This document shows, piece after piece, positions 44,627-49,001 of a DNA stretch of 49,001 nucleotides (position 1 is the stretch's first letter; each line of letters begins with the position of its first letter). The DNA is from Prochlorococcus sp. AG-418-I21 (GTDB lineage Bacteria; Cyanobacteriota; Cyanobacteriia; PCC-6307; Cyanobiaceae). Made by a program: the position numbers and the translations under genes. Under the pieces are notes generated by a model. It did no database searches and was not told where the DNA came from. It worked only from the letters and a program-made list of their open reading frames with translations. Where the stretch lies: positions 1-49,001 of the forward strand of contig QCMA01000007.1 of NCBI GenBank assembly GCA_003214115.1, read 5' to 3'.

Positions 44627-46390
44627 ATGCAAAATATACATAAGCCTTTTCATCAAAAATATAGACCAACCAACTTAGACGAACTGGTTGGGCAAAAATT
44701 TATATCCATTACACTAAAACAAGCACTATTAACAAAAAAAATTGCTCCTGCGTATCTTTTTAATGGTCCAAGAGGCACTGGAAAAACATCAAGTGCAAGA
44801 ATATTTGCAAAATCTCTAAATTGCCAGGCATTCGACCAACCTACGATAACTCCTTGTTGTAAATGTGACTTATGTAGACAAATTACTGATGGAAGCGCTC
44901 TAGATATTATCGAAATTGATGCAGCATCAAATACAGGAGTAGAAAATATAAGAGAAATTATAGAAAGAGCGAGATTTGCACCTACTCAAGCGAGATGGAA
45001 AGTATATGTAATTGATGAATGTCATATGCTTTCAACAGCAGCTTCGAATGCTTTACTAAAAACTATTGAAGAACCCCCCTCAAAAGTTGTATTTATCCTT
45101 GCGACGACAAATCCTGAGAGAGTATTAAATACAATAAAAAGTAGATGCCAAAAGTTTGATTTTAGAAGAATAAGCCCTAGTGATATTTTTCAACATTTAT
45201 CAGAAATCGCCGAAAAAGAATCGATTAAGTACGAAGTTCAGGCCTTAAAAATGATTGCAAAAAGATCTAATGGAGGTATGAGAGATGCGCAAAGCCTCCT
45301 TGAACAATTGAATCTTTTACCAGAAGGTATAACAGTTAATAATATCCAAAACCTCCTAGGAGAAGTATCAGAAAGTGAATTAACAAGTCTGATGGAATCA
45401 TTGGTTGAGAATAATCCAGAGTCATTAATTATCACCTGCAACAAATTGTATGATGCCGGAAACGAACCACTTCAAATAATTATCGGATTATTGAATATAA
45501 CAAGAGATCTACTACTACACACTATAAATAATAATTACTCAGAACTTTATTATACGTCTGATGAATTTCAAGATGAATTAGATAAATTCTCAAAAAAAAT
45601 AAATAAATCAACAATAATTAAATGGCATAATAATCTGAGAAATATTGAATATCAAATCAAAACAAGTGATAATCCAAGGCTTTGGTTGGAAATACATTTA
45701 ACTGGCCTTCTAGGTAATCAAGAGATAAATAGTTCTGGAAATAAGCAAGAAAGTAAAAATAATACGAGTAAGGAGAAGCATGAAAGTGGAAAAAACATTG
45801 CAATTTTTAATAAAGAAAATATTTCTAATGTGAAGCAAAAAGCAAGTATTAAAAAAGAGATAACTCGCGATGAATTGATCGAAAAAAAAGACGAGAAATT
45901 TGAAAAATTTGAAGTTCTTGAAAAAGAAAGTATTGAAAATATTTTGGACAATAACCAAAATAATCCTGGATCAAATAATTTAAAAGATAAATGGGAATTA
46001 ATTCTTTCTAAAGTAGAATTACCATCAACAAGAATGTTACTTTCACAACAAGCCGAACTTGAAAGTTTTGATTCGGAGAAAATCACAATTGCATTATCTC
46101 CAAACTGGGAAAATATGATAAAAAGCAGAAAAGTAATAATTGAAAATACTGTAAAAAAGATATTTGGAGATGGAATAATACTTAATTTTTCAACCAAACA
46201 ATTAAATAAAAGTAACCCAACAAACACTCCAGAAATAAATCAAAATGAAGTAAATAATTTTCGACCAATAAAAAAAGTAGAACCAAAAACTAATACGTCA
46301 ACAAAAAAATCTAACGAGGAAACTTATGATGATAGTCCAAAAAACTTGGCAAATTTTTTTAACGGAGAAATTATAGATCTTGATGAATAA
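44627..46390 (+). CDS. dnaX: DNA polymerase III subunits gamma/tau
   Basis: FHQKYRPTNLDELVGQ, FNGPRGTGKTSSARIFAKSLNC, zinc Cys cluster PCCKCDLCRQI, VYVIDECHMLSTAASNALLKTIEEPP. Confidence 0.96.
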   Translation: MQNIHKPFHQKYRPTNLDELVGQKFISITLKQALLTKKIAPAYLFNGPRGTGKTSSARIFAKSLNCQAFDQPTITPCCKCDLCRQITDGSALDIIEIDAASNTGVENIREIIERARFAPTQARWKVYVIDECHMLSTAASNALLKTIEEPPSKVVFILATTNPERVLNTIKSRCQKFDFRRISPSDIFQHLSEIAEKESIKYEVQALKMIAKRSNGGMRDAQSLLEQLNLLPEGITVNNIQNLLGEVSESELTSLMESLVENNPESLIITCNKLYDAGNEPLQIIIGLLNITRDLLLHTINNNYSELYYTSDEFQDELDKFSKKINKSTIIKWHNNLRNIEYQIKTSDNPRLWLEIHLTGLLGNQEINSSGNKQESKNNTSKEKHESGKNIAIFNKENISNVKQKASIKKEITRDELIEKKDEKFEKFEVLEKESIENILDNNQNNPGSNNLKDKWELILSKVELPSTRMLLSQQAELESFDSEKITIALSPNWENMIKSRKVIIENTVKKIFGDGIILNFSTKQLNKSNPTNTPEINQNEVNNFRPIKKVEPKTNTSTKKSNEETYDDSPKNLANFFNGEIIDLDE

Positions 46391-46391
46391 A

Positions 46392-47693
46392 TTAAACTCC
46401 AGTATGAAGAGTCTTTCGCCAGAGTATCTTTTTGGGAAAAATGGACATCTTTATTGTTACCCAAGGGATTACTAAAAACCAATGTGATAAATAAAAAACC
46501 GATAAAAATACCATCAAAAAATTGCTTTTTTGCAGTACTGGTACTTCGCTTTTACAAGAAGAACCGTACCAAAAAGCAATTCCAGATAACATAAAAGCTG
46601 TAAATGAAATAGGCCAATAAATTGGTGAATCTAATAAAGCAATACTGAAAACTAAATCAAAAATAGAAATGATTGGTAGTGCATATTGCAAGATGAAAAA
46701 ATAAGTTAAATCAAATTTCTGCAAATAATCAATTTTATCAGTAAATAATTGATCTCCATAATCAAAGAATCTTTGCAAACCCCCCTCTGCCCATCTTTGC
46801 CTTTGCGCTAATAAAGCATTTAAATTCTCAACTGCTTCCTCCATTACTGGAGGATCCCATAAGATTCCAATTCTAGATTTTGATAATAATAATCTTAAAC
46901 TCAAATCAAGATCATCTGTAACTGTATCTTCATTAAAAGAACCACATGCCAATAATGTTTCTTTCTTAATTAATTGGCCATTTCCCCTTAATTCAGAAAC
47001 GCCAGCAACTGATAATCTTCCATATTGAAAGATTGCATCCATTGCCATCTCCATTGACTGACAGGAAGTTAAAAAATTCTTACTTACATTTGTTACTGAT
47101 TTTCTTAGTTGAACTGCAGACCAATCGCCTTCTTCTACAAATTTAAATAATCTTATCAAAGAATCTTGCTTTAATTCAGCATCAGCATCCAAAACTAATA
47201 ACCATTCACCATGAGTAAACTTCAAGGCATAATTTAAAGCTCCTGACTTTCCTCCTCCTGCATTTGGAGAACGACTTATAACTTTTAGCTTGTCATATTG
47301 TCTAGATAATCGATCTAAAATTAAAGGTGTCTTATCAGAACTACCATCATCGATTATGTAAATATTTAATTTATTTGTTGGATAATCTAAACTAAACAAT
47401 CTTTCAACTAATCTTGCTATGACATTCTCTTCATCTCTAGCTGCGACTAAAATATCAAGCAAAGGTAATTCTTTATTGCTAATTCTTCTGCTTACAGTAT
47501 TTAAAACGTTGTTCCTTTTGAAATTTCTAGAGATAACTATTAAACCGTAAAAAACAATCACAAAAGAAAGAGTCAATATAATGTAAAAGAAATTTTCGAT
47601 ATTGTAAGCATGAGGAATAAAAGCTACTAAAAAACAAGCACCAAGAAATATAAACGACTTCAATCTTCGATTTTTATAAAAACCCTTACTCAT
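46392..47693 (-). CDS. Family 2 glycosyltransferase, membrane-associated
   Basis: LLDILVAARDEENVIARLVERLFSLDYP, YIIDDGSSDKTP, LLVLDADAEL, QRQRWAEGGLQRFF; flanking TM segments. Confidence 0.92.
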   Translation of the reverse strand: MSKGFYKNRRLKSFIFLGACFLVAFIPHAYNIENFFYIILTLSFVIVFYGLIVISRNFKRNNVLNTVSRRISNKELPLLDILVAARDEENVIARLVERLFSLDYPTNKLNIYIIDDGSSDKTPLILDRLSRQYDKLKVISRSPNAGGGKSGALNYALKFTHGEWLLVLDADAELKQDSLIRLFKFVEEGDWSAVQLRKSVTNVSKNFLTSCQSMEMAMDAIFQYGRLSVAGVSELRGNGQLIKKETLLACGSFNEDTVTDDLDLSLRLLLSKSRIGILWDPPVMEEAVENLNALLAQRQRWAEGGLQRFFDYGDQLFTDKIDYLQKFDLTYFFILQYALPIISIFDLVFSIALLDSPIYWPISFTAFMLSGIAFWYGSSCKSEVPVLQKSNFLMVFLSVFYLSHWFLVIPWVTIKMSIFPKKILWRKTLHTGV

Positions 47694-47720
47694 AAAAGTA
47701 TATTTTTAATTACTTAACTT

Positions 47721-49001
47721 TCATTGAGACAATATCTCAAATTTTTTCAGTTTTGCATCTTGATAGTAATGATTCAATATTTGTTCATAAGAGAATCCTA
47801 ATTTAGCCATTTCAATTGCTCCTGACTGAGATAAACCTACACCATGACCGAAGCCTCCTCCTCTCAAAAGCCATAAATCATCATTTAATTTATTAATAGT
47901 AAACAAATTACTAGGTATAAAATTTAATACCCGTCGAATATCATCTTTCACGAGAACTATAGATTTATTACTCTTGTCTGTTTGTATTTCTAATTTTGTC
48001 ACTCTGCCACTAGACCCACGTTCAATAGAATTTAAATCCAAAACATCTTCATTAACATTTATCAGTTTGTTTTTTATTAACTTTTCTTTAATTTCAAAAG
48101 TAGAAATTTTCTTATTCCATCGAAACAAAGAATGATTACTCCCATAAAACTTTTCTTTATCAAAATCTAAAAAATTATTTAAATCTGATTCATTTGTAAT
48201 TGGAAGTTTAAAAATTTTATTTAATGATTTAGAACCATCAATGATTGAATTGAAATAAGAATAATCTTGGATTTGCCAAGACTCGCCTGCAGTAGCAGAT
48301 ACTCCACCATTAGAACCATGGTAAAAAGCATTTATTGGTTGATTTCTATAAGTGAGAATTAAATTTGAAGTTGCTTCTATAGCTTTTTGTATTTTTTTAT
48401 TTGAAATTTTAGAAGGCTTATAGACTTGACATTGAGTGCTTATACATAAATGGTATTTATCCATATTAAATCTATCAGAATTAAATATTCCCCAAGTTCT
48501 CGCAATAACTGCTTGAGCCTTGAGTGCTTCCAAAGGAGAATTCGGTCCAATTTCATATGGCAAGACACCTGCCAAATATTCATCAAATTCAATTTTTTGA
48601 ACTAATGTCCAAGTTCCATATGAATCTTGTATTAAATAAAAATTTTTACCAAAATTGACACCATTTATTATTATTTCCTCTTGAGCGTAAATATATATAG
48701 GTCCTTCGAGTTTTATAACACTATATTCATTTCTGAGAAAAGGGGTAATTTGAAAATTTTTTATTTTTCTGGAAGTCTTATTTTTTAATTCAAACTCTGG
48801 CAAATCATCTTCATATGGAATCCACACTTCCCAATCTTTAGGGTAAGCAACAGTCGTCTCAAATCCTTTATCTTTAAGTTTATCTGCTTGTTTTTTTGCT
48901 GATTCATAGCTAGCAAAAGGACCAAAAACAATTCTTTCGATTGTTTTTGGATTTTTGATGGGTATATTCACCCAGCTAATATTAATTTGTTTTGATTTAT
49001 G
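47721..49001 (-). CDS. SpoIID/LytB-like protein with SPOR-like N-terminal region; 5' end possibly outside the window
   Basis: DEYLAGVLPYEIGPNSPLEALKAQAVIARTWGI...CQVYKP...AFYHGSNGGVSATAGESW...GGGFGHGVGLSQSGAIEMAKLG. Track start is GTG at 48971, but the frame stays open to the window edge. Confidence 0.9.
   Translation of the reverse strand, partial: HKSKQINISWVNIPIKNPKTIERIVFGPFASYESAKKQADKLKDKGFETTVAYPKDWEVWIPYEDDLPEFELKNKTSRKIKNFQITPFLRNEYSVIKLEGPIYIYAQEEIIINGVNFGKNFYLIQDSYGTWTLVQKIEFDEYLAGVLPYEIGPNSPLEALKAQAVIARTWGIFNSDRFNMDKYHLCISTQCQVYKPSKISNKKIQKAIEATSNLILTYRNQPINAFYHGSNGGVSATAGESWQIQDYSYFNSIIDGSKSLNKIFKLPITNESDLNNFLDFDKEKFYGSNHSLFRWNKKISTFEIKEKLIKNKLINVNEDVLDLNSIERGSSGRVTKLEIQTDKSNKSIVLVKDDIRRVLNFIPSNLFTINKLNDDLWLLRGGGFGHGVGLSQSGAIEMAKLGFSYEQILNHYYQDAKLKKFEILSQ

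Noticed and set aside
45592-45599. Another A8 tract in dnaX as a frameshift site
   Set aside because: A shift here would truncate inside the clamp-loader collar domain (about residue 325), less plausible than the tract at 45882; shows that such tracts occur by chance.
45718-46227. 169-aa antisense ORF within dnaX
   Set aside because: Arises from the Lys/Asn/Glu-rich DnaX linker, whose complement is Phe/Leu/Ser-rich; no domain signature.

Overview
The window is a gene-dense, AT-rich cyanobacterial core-genome segment. It most likely comes from a high-light Prochlorococcus, judging by PsbZ, RpaB, Ycf23, a PlmA-type GntR regulator, four-ACT aspartokinase, very low GC and very short intergenic gaps. 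I call 48 protein-coding genes, two of them truncated or possibly truncated at the window edges, and one tRNA-Gly(GCC). Content is housekeeping: ruvB, smpB, lysS, rpaB, mreBCD, ssb, ahcY, tsaE, a group-2 sigma factor, mgtE, two crcB/fluc genes, gyrB, miaA, infC, plmA-like, cysE, secA, ribH, psbZ, mutS, cobH, holA, lysC, uvrB, ycf23, tilS, RNase J, dapA, asd, tig-clpP-clpX, dnaX, a GT2 and a SpoIID-like protein. I found no CRISPR array, transposon, prophage, integrase, restriction or toxin module, and no clear novel multi-gene system. The best second-look signals are: (1) an A8 tract in dnaX where a -1 shift would give a product of about 425 aa, close to the E. coli gamma subunit; (2) a disordered RNase J tail ending GRTRRRRSAVTS, resembling the poly-Arg PNPase-docking tail of cyanobacterial RNase E; (3) a DNA-repeat-encoded Thr/Lys/Ala tail on trigger factor; (4) an infC-plmA-cysE arrangement; (5) adjacent crcB genes, one with a degenerate motif; and (6) overlapping or stop-sharing convergent gene ends.
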